This document shows, one piece after another, positions 55,565-63,761 of a stretch of DNA of 64,000 bases. The notes under the pieces are model-generated. The model had not been told where the DNA came from. It was given only the letters and a program-made list of their open reading frames with translations, and ran no database searches. Positions within the stretch are counted from its first letter, which is position 1, and every line of letters begins with the position of its first letter. The position numbers were made by a program, and so were the translations under genes. The stretch comes from Mycobacterium sp. NS-7484 (GTDB lineage Bacteria > Actinomycetota > Actinomycetes > Mycobacteriales > Mycobacteriaceae): positions 99,833 through 163,832 of the forward strand of contig NZ_MBEJ01000127.1 in NCBI RefSeq assembly GCF_001953975.1, written 5' to 3'.

Positions 55565-56800
55565 TTAGTCCAGGAGCCAATCGTTGGGGGCGAACAGCTC
55601 GCAGTGCATCCGCTCTGCGACGACACCGCGGTCGCCCAGTTGGGTGCGCACCGCCTCGACGAAACCGGGTCCGCCGCACAGGTAGTACGCGGCGTCGGCA
55701 GGCAGCTCGATGCCGTCGAGCTTGAGCAGCCCGGCGTGCACACCGGCGGCGCCACCGGTGACGCCGTCCTCGTACCAGAGGTCGAGGCTCGCGTTGGGCA
55801 GCGCGTCGATCAACTCGTGCTGACGCTCCCGCAGCGGATGGGCGGTGTCGCTGCGGTCGGCGTGCAGCACCCGCACATGGGTGTCGGGCGCCTCGGCGGC
55901 CACGTACTCCAGGATGCCGACCATCGGGGTGATCCCGATACCGGCCGACACCAGCACCAGCGGCCCGTCGGGCAGACCGCCGGTGTAGAGGTCACCGAAC
56001 GGCACCGTGACGTCGAGCAGGTCGCCGACGCACAGGTTGGCCCTGATCCAGCTCGACACCTCGCCGGCGGGTTGGGTCTCGACGGCGTCGACCGGCTTGA
56101 CCGCGAACGTCAGGTCGGTCGATCCGGCGACGTTCACCAGGCTGTACTGGCGCAGCTGACGGGCCCCGTCGGGCAGGGTCACCCCGACCGAGACATATTG
56201 TCCGGCCACGAAATTGACGGGCTCCTCGGAACGGACGGTGACCAACACCGCGCCGGAGGGGTCGTCGACCCGGGACACGACACGCAGCCGCCGGTAGACG
56301 TCACCGGGTTCGACGCCGGCCGCGGCGTACAGGTCACGCTCCAGGGCGATCAGGGTGTCGGCCATGATCCAGTACACGCGGTCCCAGGCCTCGGCCACCT
56401 CGGGCGTGACGGTGTCGGCGCCGAGCACTTCCACGATCGCGGCGAACAGGTTGTCGTGCACGATCGGGTACTGGTCGGCGGTGATGCCCAGCGACGCGTG
56501 CTTGTGCCCGATGCGCGACAGCAGCGCCGAGGGGTGCGGCAGGTCCGGGTTGACCAGGTGGGTGGCGAACGTGGCGATCGAGGCGGCCAGGGCACGCTGC
56601 TGGGCGCCCTGAGCCTGGTTGCCGCGGTTGAACAGGTTGCGCAGCAACTCGGGGTGGTTGGCGAACAGCCTGCGGTAGAACTCCGAGGTGATCTCGTCGA
56701 TGTGCGCGCCGATGAGAGGCAGTGTCGCAGAGACGATTTCGGCGTGCTTCGGCTCGAGTTCGTCGCGTACCGCAGACGGCTCAGGGCTGGTGACGGTCAT
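55565..56800 (-). CDS. hmp: Flavohemoprotein (nitric oxide dioxygenase)
   Basis: This 411-residue protein has an N-terminal globin domain (to about 145) with distal region QGAQQRALAASI and proximal His in YPIVHDNLFAAI near 92. The FAD domain includes RQLRQYSLVN near 211, and a NAD-binding domain has GIGITPM near 289 and YLCGGPGFV near 375. It oxidises NO to nitrate using NAD(P)H and O2. Its ATG overlaps the nsrR stop (ATGA). Confidence 0.95.
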   Translation of the reverse strand: MTVTSPEPSAVRDELEPKHAEIVSATLPLIGAHIDEITSEFYRRLFANHPELLRNLFNRGNQAQGAQQRALAASIATFATHLVNPDLPHPSALLSRIGHKHASLGITADQYPIVHDNLFAAIVEVLGADTVTPEVAEAWDRVYWIMADTLIALERDLYAAAGVEPGDVYRRLRVVSRVDDPSGAVLVTVRSEEPVNFVAGQYVSVGVTLPDGARQLRQYSLVNVAGSTDLTFAVKPVDAVETQPAGEVSSWIRANLCVGDLLDVTVPFGDLYTGGLPDGPLVLVSAGIGITPMVGILEYVAAEAPDTHVRVLHADRSDTAHPLRERQHELIDALPNASLDLWYEDGVTGGAAGVHAGLLKLDGIELPADAAYYLCGGPGFVEAVRTQLGDRGVVAERMHCELFAPNDWLLD

Positions 56801-57246
56801 CGGAGATTCCCTTCGGTTGTGAGTTGTAAAACAATCGGTAGGCGGTTGTCCGCCGTGAGGTCGGTGACGGTGTAGCGGTCGAGTTCGCGATAGAACGCCT
56901 CCTTCGCGTCGGCCAGCACCCGGCGCAGCCGGCAGGCCGCGATCAGCGGGCAGGGCGAATCCCCGCCGCAGTCGATGACCTCGCGGTCGCCTTCGAGCTC
57001 ACGCACCAGCCGGCCGATCGAGGCGGTGCGTCCGGCGTCGGTGAGCACCAGTCCCCCGACCCGGCCGCGGCGGGCGTGCACCATGCCGAGTTCGGAGAGC
57101 TTGGCCACGGCCTTGGCGACGTGGTGCTCGGACGCGTCGGCGCCGGCGGCGATGGTCCGGGTGGTGATGCGCCGGTCCTGGGATTCGCCGGCGGACAGCA
57201 GCATCATGGTGCGCAGTCCGAGGTCGGTGAACCGGGTGAGGTGCAT
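56797..57246 (-). CDS. nsrR: Rrf2-family NO-sensing repressor NsrR
   Basis: This is a 149-residue winged-helix regulator. LTRFTDLGLRTMMLL starts the domain, and the iron-sulfur cysteines are in CGGDSPCPLIAAC near residues 93-105, the NsrR arrangement. A [4Fe-4S] cluster senses NO, relieving repression of hmp. The pair forms an operon. An AT-rich stretch AAAAATGCGGAATTACTAGC upstream is a candidate operator, not a clear palindrome. Confidence 0.9.
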   Translation of the reverse strand: MHLTRFTDLGLRTMMLLSAGESQDRRITTRTIAAGADASEHHVAKAVAKLSELGMVHARRGRVGGLVLTDAGRTASIGRLVRELEGDREVIDCGGDSPCPLIAACRLRRVLADAKEAFYRELDRYTVTDLTADNRLPIVLQLTTEGNLR

Positions 57247-57404
57247 GGCTTTGACGCTAGTAATTCCGCATTTTTGAGGCGAGTTTTTTCCGTGTGGGCT
57301 TAAACACGCGATGACGTGCGCTTTTTGGACCTGCGAGGATGCTGAGTGCCGGGCTGTCCGACGGTCCGCGGCGCCGCTGTCGCGCCGCCAAATACGCTGG
57401 GCGC

Positions 57405-58130
57405 ATGTCCCAGCCCAAGGTTGACGATCGCTTGTATTTCCGCCAGTTGTTGTCGGGCCGCGACTACGCGGCCGACGACGTGATCGCCCAGCAGATGCGC
57501 AACTTCTCCTACCTGATCGGAGACCGCGAGACCGGCGATGCCGTCGTGGTCGATCCGGCGTATGCGGCCAACGATCTGGTGGACGTGCTCGAGGCCGACG
57601 ACATGCGTCTGTCGGGCGTGCTGGTCACCCACCACCACCCCGATCACGTCGGCGGCACGATGATGGGCTTCACCCTGGCCGGCCTGGCCGAACTCCTGGA
57701 GCGCCAGAGCGTGCCGGTACACGTGAACACTCACGAGGCCGAGTGGGTCTCGCGGGTCACCGGGATCGCACCGAGCGAACTGACCGCGCACGCACACGGC
57801 GACAAGGTCGCGATCGGCTCGGTCGAGATCGAGCTGCTGCACACCCCGGGGCACACCCCGGGCAGCCAGTGCTTCCTGCTCGACGGCCGCCTGGTCGCCG
57901 GCGACACCCTGTTCCTCGACGGCTGCGGTCGCACCGACTTTCCTGGCGGCAACGTCGACGACATGTTCCGCAGCCTGCAGGCGCTGGCCCAGCTGCCCGG
58001 CGATCCGACCGTCTTTCCCGGGCACTGGTACTCGGCCGAGCCGAGCGCTCCCCTCGATGAGGTCAAGCGCAGCAACTACGTGTACCGGGCGTCGAACCTC
58101 GACCAGTGGCGCATGTTGATGGGCGGTTGA
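57405..58130 (+). CDS. MBL-fold hydrolase (glyoxalase II-like)
   Basis: This is a 241-residue metallo-beta-lactamase-fold protein with THHHPDHVGG near residue 74, HTPGHTPGSQC near 147, the GDTLFLDGCGRTDFPGG metal/active segment near 166, and FPGHWYS near 204. It resembles persulfide dioxygenase/glyoxalase II proteins. Equivalent to Rv0634c. ATG 57405 follows the upstream non-coding frame. Confidence 0.9.
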   Translation: MSQPKVDDRLYFRQLLSGRDYAADDVIAQQMRNFSYLIGDRETGDAVVVDPAYAANDLVDVLEADDMRLSGVLVTHHHPDHVGGTMMGFTLAGLAELLERQSVPVHVNTHEAEWVSRVTGIAPSELTAHAHGDKVAIGSVEIELLHTPGHTPGSQCFLLDGRLVAGDTLFLDGCGRTDFPGGNVDDMFRSLQALAQLPGDPTVFPGHWYSAEPSAPLDEVKRSNYVYRASNLDQWRMLMGG

Positions 58131-58360
58131 TGAACCGCTCCAGATGACACACATGCGGAATCCACTGAATTTACCGATTCCGAACGGGGCTATTCCACGT
58201 TGCGACGGCCCTACTGCCACGGATTTCGTTGCCTAACCTGTTGCATTGGGAACGATCGGCCGCTGCGGGCGATTCGAGTAGTGCGATACTCAGGACATCC
58301 GCCTGCGAACCCGGCAAACTGTGAGTCAGCACATTTTTGACAGTTTTGCCGGGGGTCGCC

Positions 58361-59350
58361 GTGAAGAACATCGTGCTGTGCTTCGACCACACAGATGAAC
58401 AACCCGGGCTCCGTGACGCGTCGAATACCGAAATGCTGTTTCGGTTGCTGGACGGCACCGAACAGCTGACCTGGTATCACAGCGGCACGGCGATGCGCCC
58501 CGGCAGACGCCTGACGCAGGGCTTTCGCGGTGACTCCGTGAGCGCGGCCCGCGCCGCCATCGTCGAGGCCTACCGGTTCCTCGGCGAGGCCTGGGATCCC
58601 GGGGATCACATCTTTGTTTTCGGCGGGGGCGACGGCGGACACCGCGCCGGGGAGCTGGCCACCCTGCTCGGCACGGTCGGCCTGCTGCCGGCACACTCCG
58701 ATGACGTCCTGGACTACGCGTTGGCCACCTATGTCCTGCCGCGCACCGCCCGCACCCCGCAGGACTGGCGCCAGATCCGGGTGCTGGCTGCGCAACTGTT
58801 CGGCGATCGCGATCCGGCCGTGCCGGTGCGGTTCGTCGGCCTGTGGAACGCAACCGCAACGCCCGGTACGAAACAGCACATGGGTCCGTTACCCACCGTG
58901 GAAGCCGGGCGGCATGCGGTGGGGGTGGACGGCGGGCGCCGCACGATCCGGTACTTCGAGAGCCTCGACGAGGTGTGGTTCCGGGGCACGCGGTGCGACG
59001 TGACCGGGGGCAACGACGCCTGCTGGCCGCTGGCCGACATCGCGCTGGACTGGGTCCTCGACGGCGCGATCGCCGCCGGTCTGCAGGTACTCGAACGTGG
59101 GTCGTGCCCCACCGATCTCGACGCATTGGCCGGAACCGCGCCGGTGATCGGCCGGTGCCGGCCGCCGCTGGACGCCAAGGTGCACGCCAGCGTCGAGGTG
59201 TACCTGCGGTCGCATCCGCATTATTGGCGGCGGTTGCCCGCGCGTATCGAATGGGCCGATGCCGAGTGGCTGGCCCGCGGCGAACGGTTGGTGCACACGC
59301 CGGTCACTTCGACCGTCGCCCGCGATGTGCTCACCGCCGTCGCGTCGTGA
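58361..59350 (+). CDS. DUF2235-fold protein with degenerate catalytic site
   Basis: This 329-residue protein follows the DUF2235 (Tle1-type phospholipase) layout: KNIVLCFDHT at the start, NTEMLFRLL, AYRFLGEAWDPGDHIFVFGG near 73, FVGLWNAT near 167, and EVWFRGTRCDVTGGN near 212. The usual GFSRG nucleophile is FGGGDGG, and the GVHSDVGGG site reads GTRCDVTGG, so both Ser and His are lost. It probably retains binding but not lipase chemistry. GTG 58361 has GGGGG upstream; TTG 58337 is an alternative. Confidence 0.7.
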   Translation: MKNIVLCFDHTDEQPGLRDASNTEMLFRLLDGTEQLTWYHSGTAMRPGRRLTQGFRGDSVSAARAAIVEAYRFLGEAWDPGDHIFVFGGGDGGHRAGELATLLGTVGLLPAHSDDVLDYALATYVLPRTARTPQDWRQIRVLAAQLFGDRDPAVPVRFVGLWNATATPGTKQHMGPLPTVEAGRHAVGVDGGRRTIRYFESLDEVWFRGTRCDVTGGNDACWPLADIALDWVLDGAIAAGLQVLERGSCPTDLDALAGTAPVIGRCRPPLDAKVHASVEVYLRSHPHYWRRLPARIEWADAEWLARGERLVHTPVTSTVARDVLTAVAS

Positions 59351-59414
59351 TTTCGGTAGGAGTTTGCTGAACCGGACCGCTGCCCACGCCGAAAGTCCGT
59401 GATATACCCACTTG

Positions 59415-60263
59415 GTGGGGATCATCGATGCGGTCACGGAGCGGGGGCGGGAGTTGGCCAGTTTCGAACCGGGTGCGTGGACGGCACTCGCGGCGTGGGT
59501 GGCGATCGTCGTCGTCGTCATCGCACTCATCTACGCGTGGCGACAGTATCTGAAAGCCCGGGAGCGACGGGCCGAGCTGACACAGCCGAATGTGTCGATG
59601 TTCATGGAACCCAGCAGCACCGACTGGCATCTGGTGGAGTTGGTGGTGCGCAATTTCGGGCAACGCCCGGCCTACGGTTTGCGGTTCGAGTTCGCGAATC
59701 CGCCGACGGTCGGCAAGTACGAAAGCTCTTATGACGACAACTATGTCGACATCGTGCCGCTGAACCTGCCCGCCGAGATCCCGTATCTGGCGCCGGGCCA
59801 GGAGTGGCGCATCGTGTGGGATTCGGCGCTGGATCGCAAGGAACTCGGTGAGGCCATCGCATCCCGGTTCGACGGTGCCGTCACCTATTACGACGAGCCA
59901 CCCACAGCGGGCAAACCCAGCGGCCGCAAGCTGCGCAACACCGCGGTGCTGGACTGGGCGACGCTGCCGCCGGTGGACCGCATGGAGTTGTTGACCACGC
60001 ATGACCGGGCCCGGCGCGAAAAGCAGAAGCTGGAGTTGTTGCGCGGAGTGCTCACCTATTTCCAGTACGCCGCCAAGGAGACCGACGAGCAGAAGCTGCG
60101 CTCGGAGATCAACCGCATCAACGCGATGGGCGCCGAGCTGCGCTCACGCTGGCGTGATCGGTACGAAGCCACCCATGACGACGATGACGACGACGATTAC
60201 GACGACGATCCCGAGACCGATCTGATCAAGCCGGCAACCTCCGGCAGCCGTCATCGGGCCTGA
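59415..60263 (+). CDS. Single-pass membrane protein with acidic tail, unknown
   Basis: This is a 282-residue protein. One hydrophobic helix lies near 23-43 (AAWVAIVVVVIALIYAW), followed by a basic patch and a beta-rich domain (VRNFGQRPAYGLRFEF) to about 150. A coiled-coil-like region lies near 205-245, then an Asp-run (DDDDDDDYDDD) and a polar C-terminus. It starts 64 nt after the degenerate DUF2235 gene on the same strand and may work with it. GTG 59415 (TTG 59412 also in frame). Confidence 0.65.
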   Translation: MGIIDAVTERGRELASFEPGAWTALAAWVAIVVVVIALIYAWRQYLKARERRAELTQPNVSMFMEPSSTDWHLVELVVRNFGQRPAYGLRFEFANPPTVGKYESSYDDNYVDIVPLNLPAEIPYLAPGQEWRIVWDSALDRKELGEAIASRFDGAVTYYDEPPTAGKPSGRKLRNTAVLDWATLPPVDRMELLTTHDRARREKQKLELLRGVLTYFQYAAKETDEQKLRSEINRINAMGAELRSRWRDRYEATHDDDDDDDYDDDPETDLIKPATSGSRHRA

Positions 60264-60285
60264 GCAGACTCGCTACCATCGTGCG

Positions 60286-60996
60286 ATGAGTCCCCTGGTG
60301 AGCTACGAGCTCAACGACGCCGTCGCCACGATCACGATGGACGACGGCAAAGTCAACGCCCTGTCTCCTGCCATGCAAACCGAGCTCAGCGGTGCGCTGG
60401 ACCAGGCAGCCCAGGCGGCCGCCGGCGGCGAGGTGAAAGCCGTTGTGTTGGCCGGTAATTCAAAGGTGTTCAGCGGCGGGTTCGACTTGAGCGTGTTCGC
60501 GGCCGGCGACGCGGCGGCCACCCTGGGCATGCTCGCCGGCGGGTTCGAACTGTCGGTGCGCTGCCTGACCTTCCCGGTGCCGGTGATCATGGCCGCGACC
60601 GGACACTGCATCGCGATGGGCTCGTTTCTGATGTTGTCCGGCGACCACCGGGTCGGCGCGTCGACTGCGCGGTGCCAGGCCAACGAGGTGAAGATCGGGA
60701 TGACGCTGCCGATCGCCGCGATCGAGATCATGCGGATGCGGTTGACACCGGCCGCTTTTCAGCGGGGCATCTCGATGGCCGCGACGTTCAGCGGTGACGA
60801 CGCGGTCGCGGGTGGCTGGCTCGACGAGATCGTCGAGGCCGACGCGGTGCTCGAGCGGGCCCAGCAGGTGGCCGCCGATGCCGCCGCGACGTTGAACGCC
60901 GGCGCCCATGTGGCCAGCAAGCTCAAGGCCCGCGCCGGAGCATTGACCGCGATCCGGGCCGGGATCGACGGGCTGGCAACCGAATTCGCGGGCTAG
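60286..60996 (+). CDS. echA3: Crotonase/enoyl-CoA hydratase family protein (EchA3-like)
   Basis: This 236-residue crotonase has SKVFSGGFDLSVFAAG near residue 59 and ATGHCIAMGSFLMLSGDH near 104. It is shorter than most hydratases. Equivalent to Rv0632c next to recC. The substrate is unknown. Confidence 0.87.
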   Translation: MSPLVSYELNDAVATITMDDGKVNALSPAMQTELSGALDQAAQAAAGGEVKAVVLAGNSKVFSGGFDLSVFAAGDAAATLGMLAGGFELSVRCLTFPVPVIMAATGHCIAMGSFLMLSGDHRVGASTARCQANEVKIGMTLPIAAIEIMRMRLTPAAFQRGISMAATFSGDDAVAGGWLDEIVEADAVLERAQQVAADAAATLNAGAHVASKLKARAGALTAIRAGIDGLATEFAG

Positions 60997-61062
60997 ACCG
61001 CCCTGACCCCCGCTCGCGGGGGTCGCACTTTTCACTCCAGCCCCACCGCCCGGGCCATCCGC

Positions 61063-61124
61063 TCGCGTATGAAGCGTGGTGGAGATTTTCCGGCCATTTT
61101 TCCGCCACCACGCTACATACGCGA
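61063..61124. repeat. 62-nt inverted repeat at the end of the AbiEi-like gene
   Basis: Arms of 20 bp beginning TCGCGTATG differ by one base and flank a 22-nt centre rich in T. The right arm encodes the last residues SRM and the TAG stop of the minus-strand AbiEi-like gene. It lies between convergent genes and is not related to the CAGAC elements. It may terminate both. Confidence 0.7.
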
Positions 61125-61952
61125 AGCCCAGGCCTTGGCAAGCCGACCGAGCACGTTGGCCGCACCATCCCGGCTGGTGACTCGAATGACGATCCAATCC
61201 ATCTCGATCATCTCGTCGATCCGGGCGATGTCCTTGCGGAGTTGCTCCGGATCGGTGTGATGACGGCCTTCGTATTCCAGCGCGATCTTCACTTCCGGCC
61301 ACGCCAGGTCGACCTCGCCGATCAGTGCGTTGTATTCGTTGCAGACGGGGTACTGCGATTCCGGGCGAGGATAGCCCGCGCGAATGACCAAGAGCCGCAA
61401 CCAGGTTTCCTGCGGCGACTCTGCCCGCGGGTCCACCAGTGCGATGCTGGCGCGCGCCCGCTTGATGCCTTTGCGTCCCGCGTGGCGCTCGGCGGCCAGT
61501 TCGATGTCGGCCACCTTCATCCGGGTGGCCCGGGCCAGGGCGTCGATCGCAGGAACCGCGATGTCCTCGGGCAACTTGCAGGCCAGATCGATCGCGGTGC
61601 GCTCAGGTGTGGTGAGGCGGATGTCGCCGATCGAACAGATCTCGTCGTCGGCGATCGCGTCGGCCCATGTGACGATCCCCCGGACCGGCCTCCGATTGTT
61701 GGTGTCGATGACGTAGGCGGGCAGGCTCGCGTCGATCCATCGCGCTCCGTGCAAGGCCGATGCGGAGTATCCGGCCAGGATTCCGTGGCCGCGGGATCGC
61801 AACCAGCAGGCCCGCGCCCGCAGAAGTGCGGTCGGTTTGGTGCCCTTGGCGACGTAGATGTCGTGATGGATGGCCACGAAGCGGGTTCGTAGTTCATGTC
61901 GGGTCAGAGTGCCCGCGGCCAGCGCTTCGCTTCCGATGAATGGATCCCCCAT
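61113..61952 (-). CDS. AbiEi/DUF559-type protein (winged helix plus endonuclease-like domain)
   Basis: This is a 279-residue protein. The N-terminal segment (IGSEALAAGTLTRHEL, then YSASALHGARWID) is the AbiEi-like winged-helix and antitoxin-related fold. The C-terminal part has IGEVDLAWPEVKIALEYEGRHH near 216, the Vsr/DUF559 nuclease-like E-x(n)-D/E-x-E core. No toxin partner is adjacent, so a solitary mycobacterial copy is likely. ATG 61952. Confidence 0.8.
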   Translation of the reverse strand: MGDPFIGSEALAAGTLTRHELRTRFVAIHHDIYVAKGTKPTALLRARACWLRSRGHGILAGYSASALHGARWIDASLPAYVIDTNNRRPVRGIVTWADAIADDEICSIGDIRLTTPERTAIDLACKLPEDIAVPAIDALARATRMKVADIELAAERHAGRKGIKRARASIALVDPRAESPQETWLRLLVIRAGYPRPESQYPVCNEYNALIGEVDLAWPEVKIALEYEGRHHTDPEQLRKDIARIDEMIEMDWIVIRVTSRDGAANVLGRLAKAWASRM

Positions 61953-62006
61953 GTGCGGAGTGTGCCGGGGCCTACCGACAGCTTCACACGACGAATCTTT
62001 GATCAA

Positions 62007-62031
62007 TATATGTATGTGCTATGCATATATA
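62007..62031. promoter_or_regulatory. AT-rich palindrome at the MarR start
   Basis: ATATATG and CATATAT flank an 11-nt centre directly before GTG 62032. It is a likely MarR operator/promoter in a region otherwise very GC-rich. Confidence 0.5.
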
Positions 62032-62490
62032 GTGCCCCGCTACAACGACCTCGATGAACTGCTGGTCCGTGTCCACATCCTCCGGCAGCGGCCGGGGTGG
62101 CGGCGCCGGCTCATCGACGCGTCGGGCAGCGTGCCGTCCCTGTCGACGCTGCGGGTGTTGCGCGCCGTGGAGCAGCGGGAAAAGGCCGGGCTCAGCGCCT
62201 CGATCGGCGAGGTGGCCGAGTACATGGCCGTCGAGCACTCGACCGCCAGCCGTACCGTCGCCAATGTGGTGAGTGCCGGTCTGCTCACCAAATCGATGGA
62301 CCCTGACGATCAACGCCGCTGCGTGTTGACGCTGACCGAGGAAGGCCGCCAGGCACTGGCCCAGGTCACCGAACGACGCCAACAGATGGTCGCCGAGACG
62401 GTGGCCGACTGGCCCGAGGACGAGGTCGACAAACTGGTCGACCTGTTGCAGCAGCTGGTCACCGATTTCGAGCGGGGTGTGTGCTCGTGA
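62032..62490 (+). CDS. MarR-family transcriptional regulator
   Basis: This 152-residue winged-helix protein has SIGEVAEYMAVEHSTASRTVANVVSAGLLTK as its helix-turn-helix (split here: SIGEVAEYMAVEH near 64 and TASRTVANVV after it). The start is uncertain: GTG 62032 or ATG 62014, both inside an AT-rich palindrome and without an SD, so the message may be leaderless. Its stop overlaps the MFS gene start. Confidence 0.85.
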   Translation: MPRYNDLDELLVRVHILRQRPGWRRRLIDASGSVPSLSTLRVLRAVEQREKAGLSASIGEVAEYMAVEHSTASRTVANVVSAGLLTKSMDPDDQRRCVLTLTEEGRQALAQVTERRQQMVAETVADWPEDEVDKLVDLLQQLVTDFERGVCS

Positions 62491-63737
62491 CGGCCCAGAC
62501 CACTGCCCGTCTGCAACCTCGCGGAGCCCTGCGGCTGATGTTCGACCCGGTTTTCGGAGCCTTGTTCTGGGGCAAGATGTTCTCGGTCGTCGCGGTCTGG
62601 ACGCATGGCATCGTGGCGGCGATCGTGATCTTCGACGCGACGGGCTCGGCGGTGATGGTCGGGCTGGTCGGCGTCGCGCAGTTCCTCCCCCAACTCATCC
62701 TCAGCCCGACCAGCGGCAAGTGGGCGGATATCGGTGACCCGGCCCGCCAGATCCTGTGGGGCCGCGTGCTGTGCATCATCGGTTCGGGCTCGACGGCCGT
62801 GTGGCTGGCCGCGGCACCCGACCTGCAGGGCACTGCCGCGGCGATTCCGGTGCTCGTCGGCTCGACCCTCGTCGGCTTCGGTTTCGTCATCGGCGGTCCG
62901 GCCATGCAGTCGGTGGTGCCCAGCCTGATCCGCGACGGTGAACTGCCGACGGCCATGGCGCTCAACAGCATTCCGATGACCATCGGCCGCATCCTGGGCC
63001 CGGCCATCGGCGCCTTCCTGGCCGCCCGCCTGGGTGCGGCGCCGGGCTTCGCGATCAGCGCGGGCCTGCACCTGGTCTTCGCGATCTTCCTGCTGCTGGT
63101 CACCTTCCCGGTCCGGCCCGACCGCAGTCCCGACGGCGATTACCGGGTGCGCGCGGCCCTGGCCCATGTGTGGCGCGACCGCCCGCTACTGCTGGCGCTG
63201 CTCGCCGTGACGACGGTCGGGTTCGCCTCCGACCCGTCGATCACGCTCACCCCGTCGATGGCCGAAGACCTCGGCGGCGGCGCACATCTGGTCGGTGCGC
63301 TGTCGGCGGCGTTCGGCATCGGCGCGGCGCTCGGCATGGTGGTGCTGGCCGCCATGCGTGGTCGGTTGCCCGCCGCCCAGGTGTCGACGATCGGGCTGTG
63401 GCTGTTGGTCGCCGGTAGCGGACTGCTGGCGCTGGGCACCGTCACGGCGGTGGCGCTGGGCGGGTTCGCGATCGCGGGGCTCGGGTTCGGCTGGGCCATG
63501 ACGGGGTTGAGCACGGTGGTTCAGGAACGTGCGCCCGAGCAGCTGCGGGGCCGGATCATGGCGCTGTGGCTCGTCGGGTTCCTCGGATCGCGACCGTTTG
63601 CCGCGGCCCTGCTCGGCGGTGCGGCCGACCTGTTCAACGTGCGGGTGGCCTTCGTCATCGCCGGCGCGATCACCCTCGCCGTCGCGCTGGCCGCCCGGCC
63701 CAGGGCACTGTCGGGGCCAAACGCCGCACCCCGCTAA
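62487..63737 (+). CDS. MFS-family exporter
   Basis: This is a 416-residue transporter with about 12 helices and an MFS_3 (EntS-like) pattern. SGKWADIGDPARQILWGR near 73 is the loop-2/3 motif. GTG 62487 overlaps the MarR stop (GTGA); GTG 62481 is also possible. It is probably a drug or metabolite exporter under control of the MarR protein. Confidence 0.87.
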   Translation: MTAQTTARLQPRGALRLMFDPVFGALFWGKMFSVVAVWTHGIVAAIVIFDATGSAVMVGLVGVAQFLPQLILSPTSGKWADIGDPARQILWGRVLCIIGSGSTAVWLAAAPDLQGTAAAIPVLVGSTLVGFGFVIGGPAMQSVVPSLIRDGELPTAMALNSIPMTIGRILGPAIGAFLAARLGAAPGFAISAGLHLVFAIFLLLVTFPVRPDRSPDGDYRVRAALAHVWRDRPLLLALLAVTTVGFASDPSITLTPSMAEDLGGGAHLVGALSAAFGIGAALGMVVLAAMRGRLPAAQVSTIGLWLLVAGSGLLALGTVTAVALGGFAIAGLGFGWAMTGLSTVVQERAPEQLRGRIMALWLVGFLGSRPFAAALLGGAADLFNVRVAFVIAGAITLAVALAARPRALSGPNAAPR

Positions 63738-63761
63738 GCCGGTCTCCTATCGTGTCTGTCG

